Of a stretch of DNA of 64,000 nucleotides, positions 10,409-19,333 are shown in pieces. Source of the stretch: Bog-473 sp963807775. GTDB lineage: Bacteria; Actinomycetota; Acidimicrobiia; Acidimicrobiales; RAAP-2. The DNA lies in NCBI GenBank assembly GCA_963807775.1, contig CAWECY010000018.1, positions 62,001 through 126,000 of the forward strand, written 5' to 3'. Within the stretch, counting starts at the first letter, position 1. Every line of letters begins with the position of its first letter. Both the position numbers and the translations under genes were made by a program. Under the pieces are notes generated by a model, which saw only the letters and a program-made list of their open reading frames with translations, had not been told where the DNA came from and searched no databases.

Positions 10409-12841
10409 GTGGGAGCAGTCAGGCTGGTGTTCCACGCCGGGTTACGCCGTCGCTGGCGGTCCTGGCTGGCCATCGCCCTCCTGATCAGCGTCGTCGCCGG
10501 GCTCGTGCTGGCCGCCGCGGCCGCGGGCCGGCGCACCGAATCGGCCTTCCCGCGGTTCGTGGCGGCCCACGGATTCGACGCCGTCGTCTACGCCACCAGG
10601 CCGGTGCCCGGGAGTCGCCCACCTCTCCAGCGTGGCCTCGGCCACCGAGCTCATCCTGCCGACGAGGGCAACCCGACGTGTTCGGGATGCACCCACACGA
10701 TCAACGGGAACGACTTCGGCGTGGCGGTCTTGACGGGCCGGGGGCCGTCGCTCTCCACGCTCGTCTCGGGCCAGCATGCCCGACCCGTCCAAACCCGACC
10801 AGGTGCTGGCGTCGTTCACCCTGCAACAGGACGACGGCGTGCAGGTCGGCACGGTGATCCACGTCCCGTTCGAAGCACCGTCGCAGGCCGCCGCCTACAA
10901 CAACCCCAACATCGGAACGCCCACCCCGAGGGGTCCGGACGTCGCCCTTCAGGTGGTCGGGATCGAGGCCAGCGAATTCGAGTTCCCGTCCGGGACGACC
11001 CCCGTCTACCTCCTCTACGCCGCCCGGGGTTCGCGCGCCGTGCTCCCCCACACGGCCGTGCAGTACCAGTACTACGTCCGCCTGCGCCACGGTGCCGCCG
11101 GCAGCGTCCAGTTCGTTCAGCAGATGAAGCGCTGAACCTGGGCGGCTCCTGTCCCAATGTGGGGGCCTCGAGCGAGGATGGGGAGGCCGCCACGATCGAG
11201 GCCTCCATCCATCCCCAGGCCATCGGGTGGTGGATCCTCGCCGCGCTCGCCGCGCTCGTCGGGCTGGCGGTCGTCGGCCAGGCCCTGGCCCGCCAGAGCG
11301 CCGTCGAGAGCGAGGACTATCCGACCCTGGTCGCCGTCGGCGTGGATCGCGGCGGCAGCTGCTTCGCCCTCGGACATGGCGCGGAACCTGGTGGTGGGCG
11401 TCGCGGGCGCCGTCGGGGCCGTGGCGCGTCGCCACCGCCCTGTCCCCGATCGCCCCGCTCGGCGAGGCGCGCCTGGCCGAGGCTCGACCGGCGTTCGCGT
11501 TCGACGCGCTGGTGCTCCCGCTCGGTGCACTCGCCACCGTGGTGGTCGTGCTCGCCCTCGGCATCTGGCCGGCGTGGCGGGCCGCGCGCACTCGACGGAC
11601 CGACGAGCGGGGCCGCCGCGTCCGTCCCTCGGCGGTGGTGGCGCCAGCTGGTGGCGGTGGGGGCGCCGCCGACCGCGGTGATCGGTGTCCGCAACGCCCT
11701 GGAGCGCCGATCCGGCGGGGCCACCGTTCCGCTGGGCTCCGCCCTGCTCGGCATGGTGCTGGCGGTCATCGCGCTGTGCGGGACGGGCGTCTTCGGCGCC
11801 AGCCTCACCCACCTGACGGCCACGCCCACGGCTATGGGGCGACCCGGAGCAGGTCAGCTTCGATCCGGCGAGCGCCCCCCTGATTCAGAGCCTGGATGCC
11901 AACCCGGCGGTCACCGGGATCACCAAGGGCGTCGGCGCAGCGGACCTCGTGGTCAACAGGACGATCGTCGGGACCATCGTCGGGAACGGCGGTCAAGGGC
12001 CCGCTCCTCTTCTCGACGGTCGACGGCCGAATCCACCGGGCGGCGACGACCAGATCGGCCTCGGCGTCACGACCATGCGCCAGGTGGGCGCACACATCGG
12101 GTCGGTCGTCGACGTGACGGTGACGACGCACTCGGCGCCCGGCGAACCGAGCCGTTCCGGGTGGTCTCCCAGACGTCCTTCCCACAGTTCGGTGGGTTCG
12201 TCAGCCTCGGCACGGGCGTCCTGCATGACGACGGCCGACCTCGTGCACATCGCCTGCCCTCCCGGACCCAGCACGCCAAGTGCGTGCAGAAGACCGGCGG
12301 CTTGCAGACCGGTGGGTCCGGGTGAGCTTCGTGTCGGGCCCGCGGGGGAAGGCGGCGCTGGACCACTATCTCGCGGCACTACTCGGCGATCACCACCGAG
12401 CCCCTCGCCCCGACCTCCCTGGTCAACTTCGGCGAGGCGGTCAACTTCCCGCTTATCTTCGGGGCGATGCTGGCCGTGTTCGGTGCGGCGACGCTCGCCC
12501 ACCTTCTGGTGGTGAGCGTGTCGCGGCGTCGCCGGGAGGTCGGGCTCTTGAAGGTTCTGGGCTTCGTCAACCGCCAGGTCGTCTCGACGGTCTCCTGGCA
12601 GGCCACGACGCTGGCCGTGGTCGGCGTCGTCGTCGGCGTCCCGCTGGGGGTGGTCATCGGCCGGGCGGTGTGGAATGCCTTCGCCAACAACCTGGGCGTG
12701 GTCCCGGTCAGCGTGCTGCCCGCCCTGCTCATCGCGGCGATCACGGTGGGGGTCCTCGTGGGCGCCAATGTCATCGCCATCGCCCCGGCGTTGGTGGCGA
12801 CGCGGTCGAAGGCGGCGGACCTGCTACGACCTGCCGACTGA
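10409..12841 (+). pseudogene. FtsX-like ABC transporter permease, disrupted by several frameshifts
   Basis: The protein can be followed across all three frames. It opens with a basic leader and first membrane helix (RRRWRSWLAIALLISVV, then AAAAGRRTESAFPRF), typical of the large actinobacterial FtsX-like permeases. An extracellular part follows (FTLQQDDGVQVGTVIHVPFE at 10800-11130), then a helix block near 11220 (WWILAALAALVGLAVVGQA) and a central permease part near 11690-11830. The C-terminal FtsX domain (12467-12841) is intact: SRRRREVGLLKVLGFVNRQV followed by three helices. GTG 10409 has a ggaaggag ribosome site; an in-frame ATG at 10382 is the alternative. At least five frame changes are needed. 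No ATPase partner is adjacent. True decay and sequencing error are both possible. Confidence 0.65.
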
Positions 12842-12965
12842 ATCATGGCCGTGCTTCGGGCGGCCTGGCTGGAGCGGGCGTTTGCGACCTGCGGGTCATC
12901 CGGCACTGCAGTGCCCGAAAACCACAGGTCAACGTTCGATCTCTGAACTCAGCGGCGGACCGTCG

Positions 12966-13331
12966 TCACGGGCAGTGGTCCTTCTGGTTGAGCTCGACCA
13001 TCCGGCCGTCGGGGTCGCTGACCACGACCCGGCAGCCCTAATCGACCCGATCGTGCGGGATGAGGAGCGGGGCACCGACGTCGGCAACCGCTTTGGTAGC
13101 GGCATCGAGGTCGGGCACCCAGAGGCCGAAGAAACTCGTGCCGCTCCCCCGCAACCCCGAGACGGTGTCCTGCTCGGAGGTCGGGACGACGACCAGGTGG
13201 ACGTCATCGACGTCGGCCGCCGGGCGCAGCACACCCTCGTCCTCGTCCTCGAACGGGACGCCCAGGGCGCGGTAGAAGGCGACCTTCCTTCCGGGGTGCT
13301 CGGCCAGCAGGACGGAGGTGAGCTTGCCCAT
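12966..13331 (-). CDS. VOC (glyoxalase/bleomycin-resistance) family protein with in-frame TAG
   Basis: A small vicinal-oxygen-chelate domain protein of about 121 residues: N-terminal MGKLTSVLLAEHPGRKVAFY, central TSFFGLWVPDLDAATKAV, C-terminal GCRVVVSDPDGRMVELNQKD. The two halves are in the same frame but separated by a TAG at 13038-13040. In this family the position before GCR is often tryptophan, so TGG to TAG by one base change or a read error is likely. It lies just downstream of metF on the same strand. Without the stop the length is normal for a single VOC domain. The substrate is unknown. Confidence 0.6.
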
Positions 13332-13368
13332 GGCCTGCGCTGTGGCGAGGCCGTTTGGCGGCTTGGGC

Positions 13369-14243
13369 CTACGACCCGGCGCCCGGGCCAAGACCCAGGG
13401 CGGCATAGATCTCCCTGGTCGCGCTCGAGGTGTTGAAGGTGTAGAAGTGCAGGCCCGGCACGCCGACGTCGAGAAGGTGTGAGCACAGTTCGGTCGCCAG
13501 TTCGACGCCCTCCTTGCGCACGGCGTCGGCCCCGCCCTGCTCGTCGGCGGCGCGCAGGCGTTCTTCCATCCACAACGGCGCCGCAGCACCCATGGCACCG
13601 AGGCGGCCCATGGTCGACAGCGAGGTGACGGGCAGGATGCCGGGCAGCACCGGCGTGTCGATGCCTCGCTCGCGCAGGTCGGCGACCAGACCCTCGTACT
13701 CGGAAGCCTCGAAGAAGAACTGCGTCACGCCGAAGTCGGCCAGCGCCAGCTTGGCCGCCAGGTAGTCGCGATCGCTCGGCATGTCGGCGGAACGCGGGTG
13801 GCCGGCCGGGTGGGCGGCGACACCGACGGAGAAGCCGCCGATGGCGCGGGCCAGCTCCACCAGCTCGGCGGCGTAGGCCAGCTCGCCCGGACCCGCGCTC
13901 GGGATCCTGCGGCGGGTCGCCACCGAGCGCCATGAGGTTCTCGACGCCGGCCTTGCGCAGGAGCCACGAGGATGTCGGCCAGCTCGAGCCGGGTGTGGGC
14001 CACGCAGATCAGGTGGGCCATCGGGTTGAGCCGGGTCGTGTGCAGCATGCCCGACACCAGGTCGTACGTGCGCTGGCGCGACTCGGCCCCGCCGCGGTAG
14101 GTCACCGAGACGAACGAGGGCTCGAGGGGCTGCAGCTCGCCGATGGTGCGGGCGAGCGTGGCGAGTTCCCGGTCGTTCTTCGGCGGGAAGAACTCGAACG
14201 AGTACGTCGGGCCGGCCGCCAGCAGCTCGGCGATGCGCGTCAT
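13369..14243 (-). CDS. metF: Methylenetetrahydrofolate reductase (frameshifted in this sequence)
   Basis: MetF reduces 5,10-methylene-THF to 5-methyl-THF with FAD for methionine synthesis. The N-terminus has YSFEFFPPKNDRE (catalytic Glu and the conserved FFPPK) and SFVSVTYRGG. The middle has NLMALGGDPP. The C-terminal half has FSVGVAAHPAGHP, FFFEASEYEGLVADL and ILPVTS. Two single-base insertions split it, near 13964 (before the NLMALGGDPP segment) and near 13899; removing them gives a family-length protein of about 290 residues. The ATG overlaps the cupin stop (ATGA). It sits with folD and the purine genes, so the group is one-carbon metabolism. Confidence 0.85.
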
Positions 14244-14631
14244 GATGCTGGGGTGGTGGTCTTCCCGTCGGCGGGGTCGAGCCGGCCGTAGTCGTCTTCG
14301 AGCCGGACGATGTCGTCCTCGCCGAAGTAGGTGCCGTGCTGCACCTCAATGAACACCACGTCGGTGTCGCCCGACGTTGCCGATGCGGTGCGCGCCCTCG
14401 AGCGGGATGTCGATCGACTCCCCGGGGCGCAACTGGATCACCTTGCCGTCGAGCGTCACCACCGCCGTCCCGGACACGATGAACCAGTGCTCGGCCCGCT
14501 TGGAGTGCCGCTGGTAGCTGAGGCGCTTGCCGGGATGCACCACCATGCGCTTCACCTTGTGGTCGGGGGCGTCGTCGTCGAGCACCGTGTAATTGCCCCA
14601 CGGGCGCTCGGAGTACTCGCTGCTCAGTCAT
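14240..14631 (-). CDS. Phosphomannose isomerase type II-like cupin (frameshifted)
   Basis: A single-domain cupin of about 130 residues: ERPWGNYTVLDDDAPDHK, then HPGKRLSYQRHSKRAEHW (metal-ligand histidines and the QxH pattern), the second cupin motif PGESIDIPLEGAHRIGN, and after one inserted base near 14378 the tail VVFIEVQHGTYFGEDDIVRL. This matches the C-terminal mannose-6-phosphate isomerase domain of mannose-1-phosphate guanylyltransferases, but here it stands alone. The likely start is ATG 14631, which has a gggggagg ribosome site; using it requires another indel before ERPWG. The stop overlaps metF. A sugar-isomerase role is suggested by homology only. Confidence 0.65.
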
Positions 14632-14666
14632 CGCCTGGCCTCCCCCGGTCCTTGCCGGCAGTGTTG

Positions 14667-15534
14667 TCACCTCGCGGCCAACTCGGCCGCCCGCAGCGCG
14701 TTGCGCAACAGCATGGCACGGGTCATGGGGCCGACTCCGCCGAGCCGGGGCGTGATCCACCCGGCCACCTCGGCCACGTCGGGGTGGGCGTCGGGGATCA
14801 GCTTCTTGCCCTCGAACGTCGTACCGGCGGACACCACGGCGGCGCCCGGCTTGACCATGTCCGGGGTGAGCAGGTGGGGGCGGCCTGCGGCGGCGACCAC
14901 GATGTCGGCGCGTGCGCGTGAGGGCGGCGAGGTCGCTCGTTCGCGACACCGGTGTGCACGACGGTCACGGCGGCGTTGAGGCCGGGACGCTTCAGAGTGA
15001 GCAGGTTGGCCAGCGGGCGGCCGATGGTGACGCCGCGGCCGATGATCACGACGTGGCGTCCTTCGACGGGCACGTCGTAGGCGTGCAGCAGCTCGACGAT
15101 GCCGGCGGGCGTGCACGGCAGCGGGCCGGGCGTGCCGAGCACGAGACGGCCGAGGTTGATCGGGTGCAGGCCGTCGACGTCCTTGGCCGGGTCGACGGCG
15201 AGCAGAGCCTGCTCCTCGTCGAGCCCGTCGGGCAGCGGGAGCTGCACGAGGATAGGCGCTGACCTTGGGGTCGGCGTTGAAGCGCGCGATGACGTCGAGC
15301 ACCTCTTGCTGGGTGGCGGTGGCCGGGCAGGTGCTCGCCGACGGAGTAGAGCCGAGCGTCGGCGCAGTCCTCGTGCTTCAGCGCAACGTAGCGCGCGCTC
15401 GGCACGTCGTCGCCCACCAGGATGGTGCCGAGGCCGACGTGGATGCCCTCGGTGGCCAGCTCGGCCACGCGCTCGGCCACCTCTGCGTTCATGCGGGCGG
15501 CCACGGGCTCGCCGTCGAGCAGGATGGCGCTCAT
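14667..15534 (-). CDS. folD: Bifunctional methylenetetrahydrofolate dehydrogenase/cyclohydrolase (frameshifted)
   Basis: FolD interconverts 5,10-methylene-THF and 10-formyl-THF using NADP. Visible family motifs in order: SARYVALKHEDC (substrate-side Tyr and Lys), EVLDVIARFNAD, LVQLPLPDGLDEEQ, the cofactor-site VIIGRGVTIGRPLANLL, and the C-terminal GVGPMTRAMLLRN. The segments lie in different frames; four 1-base changes are needed (about 15329, 15253, 14940 and 14900). Corrected length is about 288 residues, normal for FolD. The first ATG shares one base with the purH stop (TGATG), so it is translationally coupled behind purH and would supply and use the same formyl-folate pool. Confidence 0.85.
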
Positions 15535-17110
15535 CAGTGCTGGAAGTGCCGCTCGCCGGTCATGACCATGGCCAGGCCCGCCTCGTCGGCCGCCGTCGAC
15601 GATCTCGTCGTCCTTGACGGATCCGCCCGGCTGGGCGACCGCCGTGACGCCGGCGTCGGCCAGGACGAGCAACCCGTCGGGGAAGGGGAAGAAGGCGTCG
15701 CTGGCGCCGGCCCCACCCTTGGCCCGCTCCCCCGCCTTCTGCACGGCGATCTCGGCGGCCACGACCCGTGACTGCTGGCCGGCGCCGACACCGACGGCCT
15801 GGCCGTTGGTGACGACGGCGATGGCGTTGGAGGTGGTGCGCCCGCAGACGCGCCAGGCCAGCACCAGGTCGCGCCACTCGTCCTCGGACGGCTGGCGCTT
15901 GGTCGCCACCGTCCACTGGCTCCGGGGCGAGCGGAAGGTGTCGACGTCCTGCACCAGGACGCTGGCCCCCAGGCTGCGCAGCTGGCGCACGGCCGGCTCG
16001 GGAGCGGGGCCCGAGAGCAGGCGGGTGGCCTTGCGCCGGGACCTCAGGCGCTCGACGGCTTCGGGCGCGTAGGAGGCGGCGATGATCGACGTCGGCCTGC
16101 GGCCCGGCGGCCACGGCCTCGGCCACCTCGGGCGTCACGTCGCCGCCGATGGCCACCACGCCGCCGAAGGCGGAGAGCGGGTCGCACTCGAGGGCGCGCT
16201 CGTAGGCGGTGATGAGGTCGGCCGCCACGGCGGCGCCGCACGGGTTGGCGTGCTTGATGATGGCGACCGCGGGCTGGCCCGAGTCGTCGGCCAGCTCGTG
16301 GACCAGGCGCCAGGCGGCGTCGCCGTCGAAGAGGTTGAGGTACGACAGCGGGTTGCCGCCGTGCTGCACCATGGCGTCCCACCAGCTGGTGGTGCCGGCC
16401 ACGCGGTAGCGCGAGCCGCGCTGGTGCGGGTTCTCGCCGTAGCGCAGCACCTCGGTGCGCTCGAGCGTGAGGTGCAGGGTCTTGGGCAGCACGGCGCCGA
16501 GGTCCGCTTCCTCTTTATCGGCGTCGGTGGCGCCCGGGAGCTCGGCGGCGGCCGGGCCGGGCCCGCCGGCGTCGAGCCAGGCCACGATGGCGGCGTCGTA
16601 GGCGGCGGTGTGGGCGAAGGCGGCCCGGGCCAGGCGGCGCCGGGTGGCGGGCGAGAGGGCGCCGTCGGCGCGCAGCTCGGCCAGCACGACCGGGTAGTCG
16701 GCGGGCGAGGTGACGATGCCGACGTGCTCGTGGTTCTTGGCGGCGGCGCGCACCATGGCCGGGCCGCCGATGTCGATCAGCTCGACGGAGGGGTCCGAGG
16801 AGAACGGGTAGAGGTTCGACACCACGAGGTCGATGGCCTCGATGCCGTTGTCCTGCAGGTCGCCCAGGTGCTCGGGCTTGGAGCGGTCGGCCAGGATGCC
16901 GCCGTGGATCTTGGGGTGCAGGGTCTTGACCCGGCCCCCCAGCATCTCGGGCGAGCCGGTGACCTCGGCCACCTGGAGGTGCGCGATGCCGGCCTCGCCG
17001 AGCGCGGCCGAGGTGTTGCCGCTGGCGACGAGCTCCCAGCCCAGGTCCGAGAGGCCCTGGGCCAGCTCGACCAGGCCGTCCTTGTCGTAGACCGACAGCA
17101 GGGCCCTCAC
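15534..17110 (-). CDS. purH: Bifunctional AICAR transformylase/IMP cyclohydrolase (two insertions)
   Basis: PurH carries out the last two steps of IMP synthesis. The N-terminal MGS-like cyclohydrolase domain starts RALLSVYDKDGLVELA and includes GGRVKTLHPKIHGGILADR and DLVVSNLYPF. The AICARFT domain has TLRYGENPHQ-like EVLRYGENPHQRG, the catalytic IIKHANPCGAA and DAFFPFPDGL. Insertions near 16087 and 15597 shift the frame; correcting both gives about 525 residues, full family length, ending AMVMTGERHFQH. The start is GTG 17110 with GGAG 8 bp upstream, only 4 bp after the purN stop. The order purN-purH-folD is a classic formyl-THF-dependent purine group. Confidence 0.92.
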
Positions 17111-17114
17111 GTCG

Positions 17115-17807
17115 TCATCTCCGTGCCATCTCCTTATTAATAGGTCCGTCTTTATTAATAGGTCCGTCTTTCCCGTGACCGGGGGTCGGGTCGGGGGGCG
17201 CCAGATCGCGGCCGGCGTCGAGCTCGGCCAGCGCCCAGGCGATGGTGGCCGGGTAGAGCGCCCGCTCGGCCACCTTGATGCGCTCGTGCAGCGTGTCCTC
17301 GGTGTCCCCGGGCAGGACCGGCACGGCCTGCTGGGCCAGGATGGGGCCGGCGTCCACCTCGAGGGAGGCCAGGTGCACGGTGCAGCCCGTCTCGGCCACG
17401 CCGGCGGCCAGGGCGTCGCGCACGCCGTGCCAACCCGGGAAGGCTGGGAGAAGGGCCGGGTGGGTATTGAGGATCCGCCGGGGGAAGGCCCGGTGCACCG
17501 ACTCGGTCATCACCGTGCCGAAACCGGCCATGGCGACGAGATCGGGCTGGTGGGCCACGAGGGTGGCGGCCACGGTGTCGGTGAAGGCGGTCCGGTCGAA
17601 ATCGCGGCCGAACCCGCCGTAGGCGGCCCGGTCGACCAGCTCGGGGGCGATCCCCTGCTCGGTGGCCAGCCCGAGGGCGGCGCAGGGCCGGTCGGAGAGG
17701 ACGGTGGTGACCGGGAGCCCGACGTCGAACATGGCCCGCAGGATGGTCCCCGAACCCGATACGAGGACGGCGAGGCGCACGGGAGCCAATCTACTGGGAC
17801 CGGTCAT
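17115..17807 (-). CDS. purN: Phosphoribosylglycinamide formyltransferase (GAR transformylase)
   Basis: PurN transfers the formyl group of 10-formyl-THF to GAR. The protein has the substrate loop VLVSGSGTILRAM near residue 15, the catalytic ILNTHPALLPAFPG (Asn and His) and VDAGPILAQQAV with the conserved Asp. 230 residues with the ATG at 17807; a GTG a few codons later is possible. The frame is open upstream to 17930, but that part resembles the tail of another protein family and is treated separately. The C-terminus carries a duplicated GPINKD hexapeptide from an 18-bp tandem repeat. Upstream partner of purH. Confidence 0.92.
   Translation of the reverse strand: MTGPSRLAPVRLAVLVSGSGTILRAMFDVGLPVTTVLSDRPCAALGLATEQGIAPELVDRAAYGGFGRDFDRTAFTDTVAATLVAHQPDLVAMAGFGTVMTESVHRAFPRRILNTHPALLPAFPGWHGVRDALAAGVAETGCTVHLASLEVDAGPILAQQAVPVLPGDTEDTLHERIKVAERALYPATIAWALAELDAGRDLAPPDPTPGHGKDGPINKDGPINKEMARR
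17134..17169. repeat. 18-bp perfect tandem duplication at the purN 3' end
   Basis: Unit ttattaataggtccgtct occurs twice back to back. It is much richer in A+T than its surroundings. On the minus strand it encodes GPINKD-GPINKE at the very C-terminus of PurN, so copy-number change keeps the frame. Confidence 0.9.
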
Positions 17808-17814
17808 GGGGGTT

Positions 17815-17930
17815 CGTGAACGGCTCGAGAATTTGCTCAGGCGGGCGGGGGCCTGCGAGCCACGGCCCACCAGCTCGAAGGCGTTCCACATGGCGGCGTA
17901 GTGTCCCCCCAGCTCGAGCAGCTTAGGCAA
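17815..17930 (-). pseudogene. Possible remnant of an ABC exporter ATPase C-terminus
   Basis: In frame with and upstream of purN, this stretch reads LPKLLELGGHYAAMWNAF followed by a low-complexity tail. It resembles the ending of MsbA/LmrA-type exporter ATPases (GTHEELLxxGGxYAxLW). The rest of the ATPase domain is absent: no Walker or signature motif is found in the next few hundred bases. It could be a decayed gene end, or the resemblance could be chance over about 20 residues. Confidence 0.35.
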
Positions 17931-18061
17931 ATAGTTCGGCTATCGAACTACCTGGCGGTCGTGAGTCCAGCGTCGGTTGCGACTATCGACCGCTTTGCAC
18001 CCGCGGTGTGACCAGAGCGGTGGCGTGCCGCTCGAGGCATGGTGGCGAGGCCGCCCGTTTG

Positions 18062-18088
18062 CGGTGGGGATGGATCGCGTCCCCACCG
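18062..18088. other. Inverted repeat upstream of the secreted-protein gene
   Basis: cggtgggga (18062-18070) and tccccaccg (18080-18088) form a perfect 9-bp stem with a 9-base loop in the 397-bp region between purN (minus) and the gene at 18205 (plus). No T-tract follows on either strand. A direct repeat ggtgtcct is nearby at about 18152 and 18174. A regulatory role is only a suggestion. Confidence 0.4.
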
Positions 18089-18204
18089 TGGCGGGAACGT
18101 GGAGTCTGTTCGGCCCACCCAACAGGCCCTCGCAGGGTCGCGGTCCGGTCCAGGTGTCCTTTGCGTGACAGACAGGTGTCCTGATCAGGGAGTCGCGGCG
18201 GCGG

Positions 18205-18996
18205 ATGGGATACTCCATCGCTATGGCACCCCTCTCGACGGCTCTGCGCTTCCGAGCGGCCCGGATGGCGCCGGCCCTGGCCGGCTCCCTGCTCCTCTCG
18301 GGCTTGGCCGCGGCCGCCGGCCCGCTCCCGCCGGCATCGGGGGCCACTGCCGGCACGTCTCAAGCGACGAGCCACCTGCTCAAGCAGTCGCTGCGGGCGG
18401 CGACCGAGGCGGGCTCGGTCCGCATAACGGTGCAATTCTTCTCGGGGTCGACCACGGGCAAGGTGGTCCAGGACTCCGGTGTCAGCTCGGGTGAGCAGAC
18501 CGTCGCCATCGGCAAGGAGCTGGCCTCGGTCGTCCTGGTAGGCGGCACGGCGTACATCTCGGGCAATAGCGAGGGGCTGAGCTCCTACTTCAGGCTCCCA
18601 AGCTCGGTGGTGGCCAACCTCGTTGGAAAGTGGGCATCGGTGCAGCCGACAGACGCCTCTTTCGGTTCCGTCACGGGGAACGTGACCCTCGCTTCCGCGT
18701 TGGCCAACGTGACACCCTCGGGCACCCTGGTCGCGGGCAAGCGGACGAAGGTGAACGGGCAGCGGGTGAGGAGCATCTCGGGGGAGGGTCCGGGTGGTGA
18801 CGGACACGTCACGCTCTTCGTGGCGGCCAACTCGCGGTCGCTCCCGGTGGAGGCCGTCGAGTCAAGCGGGCCGGGCACCAACGGAAACGGCGAGATCGTG
18901 ATGTTCACACGCTGGGGCGAGACGCTGCACCTAGCCACGCCGAGCGGCGCGCTCCCGCTTTCTACGCTCGAGACGGTGGCGTCAGGGGGCAACTGA
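18205..18996 (+). CDS. Secreted protein of unknown function (LppX/LprG-like size)
   Basis: About 263 residues. Residues 1-45 hold a hydrophobic signal segment (MAPALAGSLLLSGLAAAAG) with an Ala-rich cleavage region and no lipobox cysteine. The remainder is beta-rich with no cysteine, with recurring segments such as ASVVLVGGTAYISGN, VVANLVGKWASVQ and HVTLFVAANSRSLPVEAVE. The length and alternating pattern resemble actinobacterial LppX/LprG-type lipid-binding domains, but the match is structural impression only. ATG 18205 or ATG 18223 could be the start; neither has a strong ribosome site at ideal spacing. It is monocistronic, divergent from purN. Confidence 0.6.
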   Translation: MGYSIAMAPLSTALRFRAARMAPALAGSLLLSGLAAAAGPLPPASGATAGTSQATSHLLKQSLRAATEAGSVRITVQFFSGSTTGKVVQDSGVSSGEQTVAIGKELASVVLVGGTAYISGNSEGLSSYFRLPSSVVANLVGKWASVQPTDASFGSVTGNVTLASALANVTPSGTLVAGKRTKVNGQRVRSISGEGPGGDGHVTLFVAANSRSLPVEAVESSGPGTNGNGEIVMFTRWGETLHLATPSGALPLSTLETVASGGN

Positions 18997-19333
18997 CGTT
19001 CCCGAACGGGTGAGCGCCACATCTGACCGGCGCGCCACAGGCTCCCGATTCTCACAACGCGCTCGACAATTCCGGCTCGGACGCCCTCGCCAACCGGCCC
19101 GCAACGTTCCTGCATCGGGAATGAAATCATCATCGGGCATCGTTCCGGCGACGACGAGGGGGATCCAGAGTTTTCTTGGGTTCGTTGCTGGGAACAGTCA
19201 ATGGGACGACCTCACCAGGTTGATCGTTGGCATTGGCTAAGAGGGACGCGGGACCTTGACCAGGCACCACCGACACGCGTTCTGACCAGCAGGAGCCAGG
19301 AAGTTCCGCGCCTCCACACCTCTTGGGGGGGCG
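18997..19333. other. Intergenic region, no gene seen
   Basis: 337 bp between two plus-strand genes. No conserved frame, strong hairpin with T-tract or clear promoter was identified. A G-rich run (ttggggggg) directly precedes the next start codon and may serve as its ribosome site. Confidence 0.4.
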
